From assembly GCF_006829085.1 (NCBI RefSeq), contig NZ_BJTC01000005.1, forward strand, positions 62,001-126,000: a DNA stretch of 64,000 nt. Direction: 5' to 3'. This document shows positions 1 to 8,253 of the stretch, in pieces; position 1 is the first letter of the stretch; every line of letters starts with the position of its first letter. The stretch comes from Chryseobacterium sp. ON_d1 (GTDB lineage Bacteria; Bacteroidota; Bacteroidia; Flavobacteriales; Weeksellaceae). The translations under genes and the position numbers were made by a program. The notes beneath the pieces were generated by a model. The model did not search any database. It was given only the letters and a program-made list of their open reading frames with translations, and had not been told where the DNA came from.

Positions 1-35
1 ACTCTATGAGGGAGGATGGGAGTATTGGCAGATTT

Positions 36-851
36 TTACTGATAGTTTTTAATCAAACCTTTGACAACGGTAATTACATTCGGCATTGCTTTGTCAGCAG
101 CATTCAACACCTCTTCGTGGGAAACGGCAAAGGCAATATCCGGTCCGCCAAGGTCTGTGATCACCGAAATGCAGAATACATCCATTCCCATATGCCTGGC
201 CACAATAACTTCAGGAACAGTGCTCATTCCTACCATATCCCCGCCAATGGCTTTGATCATTCCATATTCGGCAGGAGTTTCAAAGGTTGGGCCCTGGAGA
301 GCAACGTAAACCCCCTGATGGACTTTGATATGATGATCTATTGCAGCCTGTTCTGCTGTGGCAATCATTTTTTTGTTATACGGTTCGCTCATATCCACAA
401 AACGTGGTCCTAGCTCATCGGTATTTTTTCCACGAAGCGGATGTTCGGGCATCATATTGATGTGGTCTTTCAGAATCACGATATCGGCGACACCGTACGC
501 AGGGTTTACACCGCCACAGGCATTGGAAAGAATAAGATTTTGGATTCCCAGTAAATGAAAAACTCTTACAGGGAAGGTCACAGTGTCCATTGAATGCCCT
601 TCATAATAATGGAAACGGCCACTCATCATCAGAACTTTTTTTCCTTCCAGTTTTCCGTAAACCAGCTTTCCGGTATGCCCTGCTACTGTAGTTTGCGGAA
701 AATGAGGGATGTCTTTGTACTCTAAAACATGGATCGGCTCTATTTCATGCTGTAATTTTCCCAGCCCGGATCCTAAAACAACCGCAAAATCAGGCGTTTC
801 CTGAATAATATTTTTAATAAAATCTGCAGTTTCTTTAATTTTTTCTAACAT
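36..851 (-). CDS. Purine nucleoside phosphorylase (trimeric, PNP/XapA type)
   Basis: This enzyme cleaves purine nucleosides with phosphate to free base and ribose-1-phosphate in cytosolic purine salvage. The 271-residue product has the phosphate-binding GSGLGKL (about 27-33), GRFHYYEGH (78-86), SNACGG (109-114), the purine-site segment LQGPTFETPAEYGMI (185-199) and MVGMSTVPE (206-214). The frame is open back to 938, but the family start is the ATG at 851, which overlaps the 3' end of the upstream lpxK by 17 bases, suggesting translational coupling. Residue 233 (ITDLGG) is Asp where mammalian trimeric PNPs have the specificity residue Asn243; that change is known to broaden specificity toward adenosine in the human enzyme, so substrate range here may include 6-aminopurines (inference). 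Confidence 0.93.
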   Translation of the reverse strand: MLEKIKETADFIKNIIQETPDFAVVLGSGLGKLQHEIEPIHVLEYKDIPHFPQTTVAGHTGKLVYGKLEGKKVLMMSGRFHYYEGHSMDTVTFPVRVFHLLGIQNLILSNACGGVNPAYGVADIVILKDHINMMPEHPLRGKNTDELGPRFVDMSEPYNKKMIATAEQAAIDHHIKVHQGVYVALQGPTFETPAEYGMIKAIGGDMVGMSTVPEVIVARHMGMDVFCISVITDLGGPDIAFAVSHEEVLNAADKAMPNVITVVKGLIKNYQ

Positions 852-1860
852 AATCCAAGATGATTTGATTGAATTCTTCTTTCTTATCAATGAGTACATT
901 GATAGGCCAGTAGTAAACAATTTCTCTAAGATAGTCAAAAGTTTTCAGACGTACATAATCTTTCTCGGTGGTTAATATCAGCTTGTATTCCCCTAATTTT
1001 TTATATTCCGCAAGGATTTTTTTAATATCATCATCCGTGAAATTGTGATGATCTCTGAATTTTAGATGTTTTACCCTTTTTGAGAATTTTGCCAGATGCT
1101 CCAGAAGCGGTTTTGGGTTGGCAATTCCGGTGATCAGTAAAATATCATAATAATTCAGGTTGTTGTCAGGAAGTACTTTATCTTTTCCATATACATTTTC
1201 GTCATAACCGATGGATGAAAAGAAGACTTTCTGCCCGTATGAAGGTCTTATTCGTGAGATATAATACCTTTTTGTTTCCTCGGTAAGCTCATCGGGACAC
1301 TTGCTGACCATAATAATGTCTGCCCGTTTATAGCCGGATCTCGATTCTCTCAGGTCGCCTGCGGGAAGCAGATAATCTTTGAAGAACGGATCATTGAAAT
1401 CAGTCATCAGAATATTGAAACCTGCTTTGATGGCTCTGTGCTGCATGGCATCATCCAACACCAGAACTTCCAGATCCATATCGCTGATCACTTTTTTGGC
1501 ACCGGGAACGCGATCTTCTGAAACAGCGATAACAAAACGGTTTTTAAAGCGCTCAAAAAGCTGCATCGCTTCATCACCTACCATTTTGTAGTTGCTGTCA
1601 TAATTGGTTACTTCATAGCCTTTTGTCAGCCTTCCATAGCCTCGTGAAAGCACACCGGTTCTGTAATGCTTGGATAAAAACTGGGCAAGATACATCACCA
1701 TGGGTGACTTTCCACTTCCGCCCACAGAAAGATTCCCGACATTGATTATCGGTGTCTTGAATTTTGTCGACTTAAAAATTCCCAGATCATACATTGTGTT
1801 TCGGATACCCGTTACCAAATGATAACCAAGGGAAAAAGGATAAAGGTACCATCTTTTCAT
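835..1860 (-). CDS. lpxK: Tetraacyldisaccharide 4'-kinase LpxK
   Basis: LpxK phosphorylates the 4' position of the lipid A disaccharide precursor at the inner membrane, sixth step of lipid A synthesis. The 341-residue protein opens with a short hydrophobic membrane-contact segment (YLYPFSLGYHLVTG), followed by the family P-loop VGNLSVGGSGKSP (41-53) and the VLVLDDAMQHR region that holds the DxxxQ/H catalytic motif. Length and motif order are normal for the family. It is first in a two-gene unit with the phosphorylase that overlaps its end, and diverges from truA across about 110 bp. The ATG at 1860 is the only sensible start. Confidence 0.95.
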   Translation of the reverse strand: MKRWYLYPFSLGYHLVTGIRNTMYDLGIFKSTKFKTPIINVGNLSVGGSGKSPMVMYLAQFLSKHYRTGVLSRGYGRLTKGYEVTNYDSNYKMVGDEAMQLFERFKNRFVIAVSEDRVPGAKKVISDMDLEVLVLDDAMQHRAIKAGFNILMTDFNDPFFKDYLLPAGDLRESRSGYKRADIIMVSKCPDELTEETKRYYISRIRPSYGQKVFFSSIGYDENVYGKDKVLPDNNLNYYDILLITGIANPKPLLEHLAKFSKRVKHLKFRDHHNFTDDDIKKILAEYKKLGEYKLILTTEKDYVRLKTFDYLREIVYYWPINVLIDKKEEFNQIILDYVRKN

Positions 1861-1943
1861 ACGTTTGCAAAAATAGGAATTTTCATAAGCATTTGGTGCA
1901 ATATTCTCAAAGACTTTTCAACAAATATTTCGTTAAATTAAAG

Positions 1944-1951
1944 TATTTTTG
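1944..1951 (+). promoter_or_regulatory. Possible Bacteroidota -7 element upstream of truA
   Basis: TATTTTTG matches the Bacteroidota -7 consensus TAnnTTTG and lies 18 bases before the truA start. No clear TTG -33 element is seen about 19 bases upstream, so the assignment is weak. Confidence 0.3.
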
Positions 1952-1969
1952 TGGAGTTATTAGAATACA

Positions 1970-2704
1970 TTGAGATACTTTATTGAATTTTCTTACAACG
2001 GAAAGAACTATTTCGGCTATCAGATACAGCCGGATGCTATTTCTGTACAGGAAGAACTGGAAAAGGCGCTGTCCACCATTTTGCGCGAAGAAATTAAAAC
2101 TACAGGGGCAGGGAGAACAGATACAGGAGTTCATGCCAAAAAAATATTTGCCCATTTTGATACGGAAAAAGAATTGGATGATCAGCTTCCGCGAAGGCTG
2201 AACAGTTTTCTGCCTCCTGATATTTCCATTAAAAGAATTTTTCCTGTACAAGATGATTTCCATGCCCGTTTTGATGCAACGTACAGAACCTATGAATACT
2301 ATATCTCATTGGAAAAAAATCCATTCACGCAGGAATCTGCCTGGCAGCACTGGAAAAGACCTCTGGATGTGGTCGCCATGAATGAAGCATGCAAGATTCT
2401 TTTCGAATATGAGGATTTTACCAGTTTTGCAAAATTAAAAACCGACAACAAAACCAATATCTGCAAAATCTACAAAGCAGAATGGGAGCAAAACGGAACA
2501 GAACTGAAATTTACCGTTTCAGCCAACCGTTTTCTAAGAAATATGGTTCGTGCTATTGTCGGAACTATGGTAGAAATAGGAACGGGTAAACTGAAACCGG
2601 AAGATCTCCGTAAGGTGATTGAAGACAAAAACCGGAACGCTGCAGGAACTTCAGCTCCGGGGCACGGATTGTATCTGGTGGATGTAGGCTACGATTTTAA
2701 ATAA
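1970..2704 (+). CDS. truA: tRNA pseudouridine(38-40) synthase TruA
   Basis: TruA converts uridines 38-40 of the tRNA anticodon arm to pseudouridine. The 244-residue protein carries the catalytic motif GAGRTDTGVHA (46-56) with the nucleophile Asp51, the RTYEYYI segment and the late motif FLRNMVRAIVGTMVEIG. The start is a TTG at 1970; it gives the family N-terminus MRYFIEFSYNGKNYFGYQ and no ATG lies nearby upstream in frame, so a non-ATG start is likely. It diverges from lpxK. The stop at 2702-2704 is followed immediately by the remains of a membrane-protein gene. Confidence 0.95.
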   Translation: MRYFIEFSYNGKNYFGYQIQPDAISVQEELEKALSTILREEIKTTGAGRTDTGVHAKKIFAHFDTEKELDDQLPRRLNSFLPPDISIKRIFPVQDDFHARFDATYRTYEYYISLEKNPFTQESAWQHWKRPLDVVAMNEACKILFEYEDFTSFAKLKTDNKTNICKIYKAEWEQNGTELKFTVSANRFLRNMVRAIVGTMVEIGTGKLKPEDLRKVIEDKNRNAAGTSAPGHGLYLVDVGYDFK

Positions 2705-2711
2705 AAACTAA

Positions 2712-3069
2712 AACAAAATAATAATCATATTATCAATTTTTATTCTTATCTGTGCCTATAGATATTACACACAGTTAGTCGAAAGGTCTGGATAAACAAA
2801 ATGGTATTACCATGTTCTGGCAATTGGTATTTATCCGGGAACTCAGATCGTTTTAGGTCTTTGCTATGGTGTTTATTTAAGCTTAACAGATCCTGAATCT
2901 TTAGATAATGTAAATTACACAGGGTTTTTCCGGAGTGAATATTTTAGGCTCGTTCATCTCTATTGCATCAGTTTGGGGAATTGATAGGCTCCTTGAAAAC
3001 AAATTCATAAAAGAAAGACCGGCAAAAACCATCGAAATTGAAGTGATAGGGAAGACCTTTGATCAATAA
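2712..3069 (+). pseudogene. Decayed small membrane protein gene (nonsense plus frameshift, start lost)
   Basis: The 430-bp gap after truA holds a readable but broken gene. From about 2718 the frame gives a hydrophobic start (IIIILSIFILICAYRYY) up to an in-frame TAA at 2793-2795, then continues as TKWYYHVLAIGIYPGTQ to about 2924. At the five-T run 2925-2929 the frame must shift by one base (removing one T restores TGFSGVNILG), after which it runs cleanly as NILGSFISIASVWGIDRLL and on to TAA at 3067-3069. No ATG remains at the 5' end. The restored protein would be about 118 residues with two or three membrane segments; I do not recognise the family. A nonsense codon, an indel and a lost start together make true decay more likely than one sequencing error. 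Confidence 0.8.
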
Positions 3070-3137
3070 GATTTCTCTTTTTAGTATCGGAAATTAAGAT
3101 TATTTTTAGATAATATAAGGGTACTAAAAAAATAACC

Positions 3138-3725
3138 ATGACAGAAATTGATAAACTAGCCTTTGCCTTACATCATTTTGCCGGACTTTCAGAAGAAGAT
3201 TTCAGACTGTCTGAAAATTTCTGGCTGCCAAAAGAATATAGAAAAGGAGATTTTTATAATCTTCAGGGAAATGTATGTTCCTATTTAGGATTTATTGTCG
3301 ATGGAGTTTTTCGTTCTTATGTCATCAATGGAGATACGGGTGAAGAAAAGAATGTTTTTCTTTATTCTGCCAATGGATTTGTAGTTCCTTTTAAAAGTTT
3401 TCTCAATCAGATCCCATGTGATTATTTTACTCAGGCCCTTACGGATGCTTGTATTATTTTTATCCGGCACGCAGATCTTATTTCTCTCTACCAGCAGTCG
3501 CATCAATGGGAAAAATTTGGGAGACTTTTGGCGCAGGCAGCATTTAACGTGACCATGACAAGGGTAGAAGGGTTTTTATTAAAGTCTCCGGAAGAACGTT
3601 ATCTGGATCTGATGAAAGAGCATCCTGATATTTTCAGTAATGTTCCGCTGTATCATATTTCTTCTTATCTGGGAATTCAGGGACCTTCTCTGAGCAGGAT
3701 AAGAAAAAGAATTTCAGGTAAATAG
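3138..3725 (+). CDS. Crp/Fnr-family transcriptional regulator
   Basis: A 195-residue protein with an N-terminal cyclic-nucleotide-binding-type beta-roll (about 20-120, including GNVCSYLGFIVDGVFRSY and a central NVFLYSANGFVVPF) and a C-terminal winged helix-turn-helix (about 165-193, YHISSYLGIQGPSLSRIRKR). This arrangement is typical of the many Bacteroidota Crp/Fnr paralogues that often sit beside, and may control, a neighbouring enzyme gene. The cAMP-contact arginine/glutamate signature is not evident, so the ligand is unknown. The alpha/beta hydrolase gene that follows 85 bp downstream in the same direction is the likeliest target (inference from adjacency). Confidence 0.88.
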   Translation: MTEIDKLAFALHHFAGLSEEDFRLSENFWLPKEYRKGDFYNLQGNVCSYLGFIVDGVFRSYVINGDTGEEKNVFLYSANGFVVPFKSFLNQIPCDYFTQALTDACIIFIRHADLISLYQQSHQWEKFGRLLAQAAFNVTMTRVEGFLLKSPEERYLDLMKEHPDIFSNVPLYHISSYLGIQGPSLSRIRKRISGK

Positions 3726-3810
3726 TACGATTTTAACCTGGGTTAAAGTTTTCGTCATTTTATCTGCAGAAATTTGTTTCATCAATTTAACAAAACAAAA
3801 AGTGAAAATT

Positions 3811-4581
3811 ATGAAAACAAAAACGATCGTATTCATTCATGGGTTATTTGTGAATAATACAAGCTGGAAAGAATGGAAAACTTATTTTGAAGCTCAGGGA
3901 TATACCGTACATACTCCCTCAAATCCAGGACATGAAGGGGATCCTGTACACTTGAAAAATAACATTCCCGGCGAATTAAGACATGTCGGCTTTGACGATA
4001 CTGTGGACAATCTTGTGAAACTGATTGACAGTCTTCCTGAAAAGCCTATTGTTATCGGACATTCTTTTGGAGGACTTATGGTCCAAAAGCTGATCGATAT
4101 GGGGAAGGCAGCAGCTGGCATAAGTATTGACGGTGCTCCTCCGAAAAATATTATGGCGCCTTTTTCTACCGTTAAAATCGTTTGGCCAGTGGTGAATTTC
4201 TTCAAAGGAAACAGTCCATATATGGGAACAAAAGAATGGTATCACAAGGCCTTTTTCAATAATTATTCAAAAGAAGAAAGTGACAGGCTTTACACGACGG
4301 TAGCAGTTCCTGAAAGCAGAAAATTGGCAAAAGATCCTTTGTTTAAAGCTTCTGCAAAATTAGATTTAAAGAAACCCCATCAACCGCTGCTGTTCATAGC
4401 GGGATCTAATGATCATATTTTTCCGGCAGCATTTTCAAAGAAAATAGCGGGGGCTTATAAAGATACTGGCAGCATTGTGGATTTTAAAGAGTTTGCAGGC
4501 AGGAGTCATTTTATATGTGGAGAAAAAAACTGGGAAGAGGTAGCAGAATATGTTTTGAGCTGGATACAAAAGAATGCTTAA
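3811..4581 (+). CDS. Alpha/beta-hydrolase fold protein
   Basis: A 256-residue cytosolic hydrolase without a signal peptide. The oxyanion region FIHGLF lies at 8-13, the nucleophile elbow GHSFGG places Ser85, and the candidate acid and base are Asp201 (AGSNDH) and His233 (GRSHF). The ATG at 3811 is preferred; a GTG three codons upstream (3802) is in frame but is less likely. Substrate cannot be deduced; small non-haem esterases and lactonases share this fold. It follows the Crp/Fnr gene and may be its target. Confidence 0.85.
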   Translation: MKTKTIVFIHGLFVNNTSWKEWKTYFEAQGYTVHTPSNPGHEGDPVHLKNNIPGELRHVGFDDTVDNLVKLIDSLPEKPIVIGHSFGGLMVQKLIDMGKAAAGISIDGAPPKNIMAPFSTVKIVWPVVNFFKGNSPYMGTKEWYHKAFFNNYSKEESDRLYTTVAVPESRKLAKDPLFKASAKLDLKKPHQPLLFIAGSNDHIFPAAFSKKIAGAYKDTGSIVDFKEFAGRSHFICGEKNWEEVAEYVLSWIQKNA

Positions 4582-4637
4582 TATATTCATTCTGTAAATG
4601 GTAGATATCTTAAATTTTCTATGACGATTTGCAAAAG

Positions 4638-4673
4638 TTGTAAAGGCAGTCCGGTTATAAAGTCTTATTTTTG
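4638..4673 (+). promoter_or_regulatory. Candidate Bacteroidota promoter for the ABC transporter gene
   Basis: TATTTTTG at 4666-4673 fits the -7 consensus TAnnTTTG and a TTG stands at 4638-4640. The 25-base spacing is longer than the usual about 19-21, so only the -7 element is a good match. The start codon follows 40 bases later. Confidence 0.35.
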
Positions 4674-4712
4674 CATAGAATTTTATTTTAATTCTTTCTT
4701 TCGATTCGTACA

Positions 4713-6470
4713 ATGAAAAAACAAGATACCTGGGGAATTATAAAAAGGCTGTTCTTTATCGGAATGAAATTTCGTTCTTGGTTCATCCTTACCCTTATCA
4801 TTTCCATATTCCTTTCGATTGTTTCCACTTACAGGCCTTATCTTACCATGCAGGTGGTGGATAATGATATTACAAAACTTCATGATAAGGCTTTAATGAT
4901 GAAGCATATCTATATCCTTGTTGGATTGGTGTTTGCTGAAACGATTTTGAACTTTTTCCTGGTTTATTTTTCCAATTTTATCTCGCAGAATGTGATCAGA
5001 GATATCAGAGAGCGTTTATATGCGAAACTGATTTATTTCAAGACTGCATTTTTTGATAAAACCCCAATTGGGCAGCTGGTGACCCGTGCGGTAGGCGATG
5101 TGGAAACAATTGCTACTGTTTATACAGATGGATTCCTGATGGTGTTTGGAGATATCCTGAGAATTCTGTTTGTATTGGTCATGATGTTCAATACCAATGT
5201 TCACCTGAGTTATATTACACTGGCCATTTTACCTTTGATGGTAGTCATTACAAGATTCTTCCAGAAAAGACTGAAAAAAGCTTTTGGAGATGAGAGAAAC
5301 TGGACTGCCAATCAGAATTCTTTTGTTCAGGAAAGGCTTGCCGGGATGCCGATTATCCAGGTATTCAACAGACAGGAAGCTGAATTTAAGAAATTTGATG
5401 ATATCAATATTACCCTTAAGGGAGCATTGCTGAGAACTGTATTTATTTTCTCTCTTTTCTTCCCGGTAGTGGAACTGATTTCTTCATTATTTATAGGATT
5501 TATTCTTTTCTATGGGGGATATATTACCATCAGCGCCGGGGTAGTGATTGCATTTATCCAGTATATTTCCATGCTGATCCGTCCTTTGAGACAGATTGCA
5601 GACCGTTTCAATAATATCCAGCGAGGAATTGTAGGAGCAGAAAGAGTGCTGGGGTTAATGGATGAAGAAAACGCAATGCCAAATACCGGAACGGTGAAGA
5701 AAGATCACTTTGCCGGAAAAATTGAATTCCAGAAAGTACACTTTGCATATGATGAAAAGCAGGAAGTACTTAAGGGAATTGATTTTAAAGTAAACCCGGG
5801 AGAAACCGTAGCAATTGTGGGTGCAACAGGTGCCGGAAAATCTACCATTATCAGTCTGATCACCAGATTGTATGATATCAATTCAGGAAATATCCTGATC
5901 GATGATGTGGATTTAAAAGATTATGAATTGTATAATCTGAGAAGCCATATCGGCGTAGTGCTGCAGGATGTGTTCCTTTTCCACGGAAGTATCTTTGAAA
6001 ATCTTGCTTTTGGTGATGACAGGATAACATTGGATAAAATTAAAGCCGGAGCCAGAGAAATTGAAGTGGATCAGTTTATTGAACAGCTTCCTGGGGGATA
6101 TGATTATGTAGTGAGCGAGAGAGGTTCATCCATTTCTTTGGGGCAGAGGCAGCTGCTGTCTTTCCTGAGAGCTTATTTATCAGATCCGAAAATTTTGATC
6201 CTGGATGAAGCAACTTCTTCCATTGATCATGAGAGTGAAAAGCTGATTCAGAGAGCAACAGAAAAAATTACTAAAAACAGGACATCCATTATTATTGCCC
6301 ACAGACTTTCAACCATTGAAAAGGCGGATAAGATCATTGTGATGGAGCATGGTAAAATTGTGGAAGAAGGCAAGCATCTTGAGCTTCTGGATAAGAACGG
6401 TTATTATGCTACTCTTTACAAAGCCCAGCTTCGTCATGAAGTGGAAATGGAGGAAGAAAAAGAATCGTAA
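4713..6470 (+). CDS. ABC transporter, fused permease and ATPase (exporter type)
   Basis: A 585-residue half-transporter that would work as a dimer in the inner membrane. The N-terminal six-helix exporter domain spans about 15-320. The nucleotide-binding domain follows with Walker A GATGAGKST (370-378), the Q-loop in GVVLQDVFLFHGS, the signature written SLGQRQ (about 474-479, where LSGGQ is usual), Walker B ILILDEATSS (493-502) and the switch His in IIAHRLST. The Bacteroidota lipid/multidrug exporters often show the SLGQRQ variant. No partner half-transporter is next to it. The substrate is unknown; a lipid or drug is usual for this class. It ends in a strong bidirectional hairpin. Confidence 0.92.
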   Translation: MKKQDTWGIIKRLFFIGMKFRSWFILTLIISIFLSIVSTYRPYLTMQVVDNDITKLHDKALMMKHIYILVGLVFAETILNFFLVYFSNFISQNVIRDIRERLYAKLIYFKTAFFDKTPIGQLVTRAVGDVETIATVYTDGFLMVFGDILRILFVLVMMFNTNVHLSYITLAILPLMVVITRFFQKRLKKAFGDERNWTANQNSFVQERLAGMPIIQVFNRQEAEFKKFDDINITLKGALLRTVFIFSLFFPVVELISSLFIGFILFYGGYITISAGVVIAFIQYISMLIRPLRQIADRFNNIQRGIVGAERVLGLMDEENAMPNTGTVKKDHFAGKIEFQKVHFAYDEKQEVLKGIDFKVNPGETVAIVGATGAGKSTIISLITRLYDINSGNILIDDVDLKDYELYNLRSHIGVVLQDVFLFHGSIFENLAFGDDRITLDKIKAGAREIEVDQFIEQLPGGYDYVVSERGSSISLGQRQLLSFLRAYLSDPKILILDEATSSIDHESEKLIQRATEKITKNRTSIIIAHRLSTIEKADKIIVMEHGKIVEEGKHLELLDKNGYYATLYKAQLRHEVEMEEEKES

Positions 6471-6491
6471 TCCATCAGAAATTATAATAAA

Positions 6492-6523
6492 CAAAAAAGA
6501 GAGTCATTATGATTCTCTTTTTT
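6492..6523. terminator. Bidirectional terminator between convergent genes
   Basis: An A-rich/T-rich hairpin (GAGAGTCAT then ATGATTCTC, one G-T wobble, flanked by A6 and T7) sits between the ABC transporter stop and the convergent methyltransferase stop, so it can serve both strands. Confidence 0.8.
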
Positions 6524-6588
6524 CGGTCTAACCTTTTGCGACTTGTAAATTTATACAGTTTTTTATTTAAAATATCAGCTTTGATCTA

Positions 6589-7203
6589 TCAATGCTTTTT
6601 AAAACTGCAGAATACAAAATTCTGAACTGTTTCAAAAGGAGTAATATGATCTTCTGTAATACACTTTATTTTTGTAAAACCAGCTTTGAATTTTTCAGCT
6701 AATGACTCTTCATCATACTGTTGAATATCCAGTCCGCTGCATTTGGTGGGACCGTTTTTAGAAAAAGTTCCGATAATCATAAAGTTATTTACATTCTTTT
6801 CTGCAATATCAATATATTTTGAAACCTGTTCCGGTTTTGTAAGAAAATGAAAGGCAGCTCTGTCATGCCAGATGTCATAGGTCTCTGCAGGTTCGAAAGC
6901 TGTAATATCTGTTGCAATCCATTTTACTTTGTTAGCAGCATCTCCCAATCTTTCCTTTGCTTTTTCCAATGCTTTGGCAGAAATATCCAGTACTGTAATG
7001 TTTTTGTAGCCTTCTTCAAGAAGAAAATCAACAAGGTTGCTGTCGCCGCCTCCGATATCGATAATGCTGGCATCTTTCCCCAGTCCCGAAGATGTAATAA
7101 AATCAAGTGATGTCTGAGGTTTTTTCTGTGTCCAGCTTACCTGATCCGGATTTTTGGTTTCATATACGTTTTCCCAGTGGCTTTTGTTGTCGGAAGATAT
7201 CAT
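6589..7203 (-). CDS. Class I SAM-dependent methyltransferase
   Basis: A 204-residue protein with the SAM-binding motif I IDIGGGDSNLVDFLL (about 48-62), the acidic post-I residue in VLDISAKAL, and the motif IV-like DIWHDRAAFHFL. The opening HWENVYETKNPDQVSW is typical of small methyltransferases related to thiol/tellurite-type enzymes. Substrate cannot be assigned. It is the last gene of a four-gene minus-strand operon and its start overlaps the preceding stop by four bases (ATGA). Confidence 0.88.
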   Translation of the reverse strand: MISSDNKSHWENVYETKNPDQVSWTQKKPQTSLDFITSSGLGKDASIIDIGGGDSNLVDFLLEEGYKNITVLDISAKALEKAKERLGDAANKVKWIATDITAFEPAETYDIWHDRAAFHFLTKPEQVSKYIDIAEKNVNNFMIIGTFSKNGPTKCSGLDIQQYDEESLAEKFKAGFTKIKCITEDHITPFETVQNFVFCSFKKH

Positions 7204-7793
7204 GATTCTTTTAATTGATTATTGATCTCTTCAAATTTATTAATTAATTCGTCAATTTTTCCCTGCTGTTTTTTGATGGTTCGCGGTCTCAGATAAAACC
7301 AGTTGAAAGCAATCCAGGCTGAGGTTACGGTATAGGTCAGAATTCCGGCGCCAAGAGTCATTCTTGATGTGTATTCATACATATAAAAGCATATTCCGAG
7401 AAACAGCATGATAAAATATATGTTGAGGATGGTGGTCTGCATAAACTTCTGCTTATTTTTTACCACATACAAACTTTGGAGATATTCGTTATTTGATTGA
7501 GTCTGATCAATTTTGTAGAATACCATAAACATTTTGTTGTAGGCAAGCAGGAAAATAACCATTCCCAAGACTACAAGTACAATTCCGATTTTTGTTGTGA
7601 TCATTTCAGGCTGGTAACGGTACCAGATGAAAAGAATCAATAAGGAAGTAGCAATTAATCCAATGTTAGCAAAGACCAGTCTGCGCAGGTTCTGATTTCT
7701 GAATTTTTTCAGTTTTCCGAGAAGCTCTTCCATATTGGGTTTGTTGGAAGTCTGCTGCTTCCATATATTTTTGAAATCGATATTAGTATCCAT
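7200..7793 (-). CDS. Four-helix membrane protein beside ECF sigma factor, possible anti-sigma partner
   Basis: A 197-residue protein I do not recognise by sequence. It has a charged cytosolic N-terminus (about 1-38, DFKNIWKQQTSNKPN), four predicted membrane segments (about 40-58, 65-85, 120-140, 145-165) and a polar C-terminal tail with a likely coiled coil (KKQQGKIDELINKFEEINNQ). It overlaps the sigma factor gene by 11 bases. The position directly after an ECF sigma gene and the soluble N-terminus before the membrane segments are typical of membrane anti-sigma factors, but no known anti-sigma domain is visible, so this role is inference. Confidence 0.7.
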   Translation of the reverse strand: MDTNIDFKNIWKQQTSNKPNMEELLGKLKKFRNQNLRRLVFANIGLIATSLLILFIWYRYQPEMITTKIGIVLVVLGMVIFLLAYNKMFMVFYKIDQTQSNNEYLQSLYVVKNKQKFMQTTILNIYFIMLFLGICFYMYEYTSRMTLGAGILTYTVTSAWIAFNWFYLRPRTIKKQQGKIDELINKFEEINNQLKES

Positions 7794-8253
7794 TTTCTTT
7801 AAACTTTTGTGTTAATTTTTCTTTTATTCTGTGAATCTTTACCCGGATATTGGATTCTGAAAGTCCTACGATATGGGCTATTTCAGCCTGTTTTACCTCT
7901 TCCAGTTCCAGTGAAATGATGATCCTGTCCGTTTCCGGCAACTCAGAAATATACTGGTAGAGCATCTGTATCTGAGGCTCTATGGATTCCTGCTTTTTCT
8001 CTTCCAGATTTACCGGTAAATCTGCTTTGGCAAATTTCTTTTCCTTTTCAATCTGTCGCAGGCAATTATTGGAAGCAATTCTAAAGATCCATGTTCCTAC
8101 GCTGGATTCATTCCTGAATTTAGGAAGCTGCTGCCATACAATGATAAAGGTTTCCTGTGCAAGATCCTGTGCAAGTTCGGTGTCATTCACATATCCCATG
8201 CATAAACGGAATATCCTTTGCCAGTAGAGTTCGTATATCTCTTCAAAAACCAT
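7783..8253 (-). CDS. RNA polymerase ECF sigma factor
   Basis: A 156-residue sigma-70 family protein with only regions 2 and 4. Region 2 includes DLAQETFIIVWQQLPKFRN and GTWIFRIASNNCLRQIEKE (about 30-75); region 4 is a helix-turn-helix, VKQAEIAHIVGLSESNIRVK (about 118-137). It sits between a secreted hydrolase (one-base overlap) and a membrane protein (11-base overlap), so the three are cotranscribed and probably translationally coupled. A GTAAC/GTCTC-type promoter before the operon suggests autoregulation. Confidence 0.93.
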   Translation of the reverse strand: MVFEEIYELYWQRIFRLCMGYVNDTELAQDLAQETFIIVWQQLPKFRNESSVGTWIFRIASNNCLRQIEKEKKFAKADLPVNLEEKKQESIEPQIQMLYQYISELPETDRIIISLELEEVKQAEIAHIVGLSESNIRVKIHRIKEKLTQKFKENGY

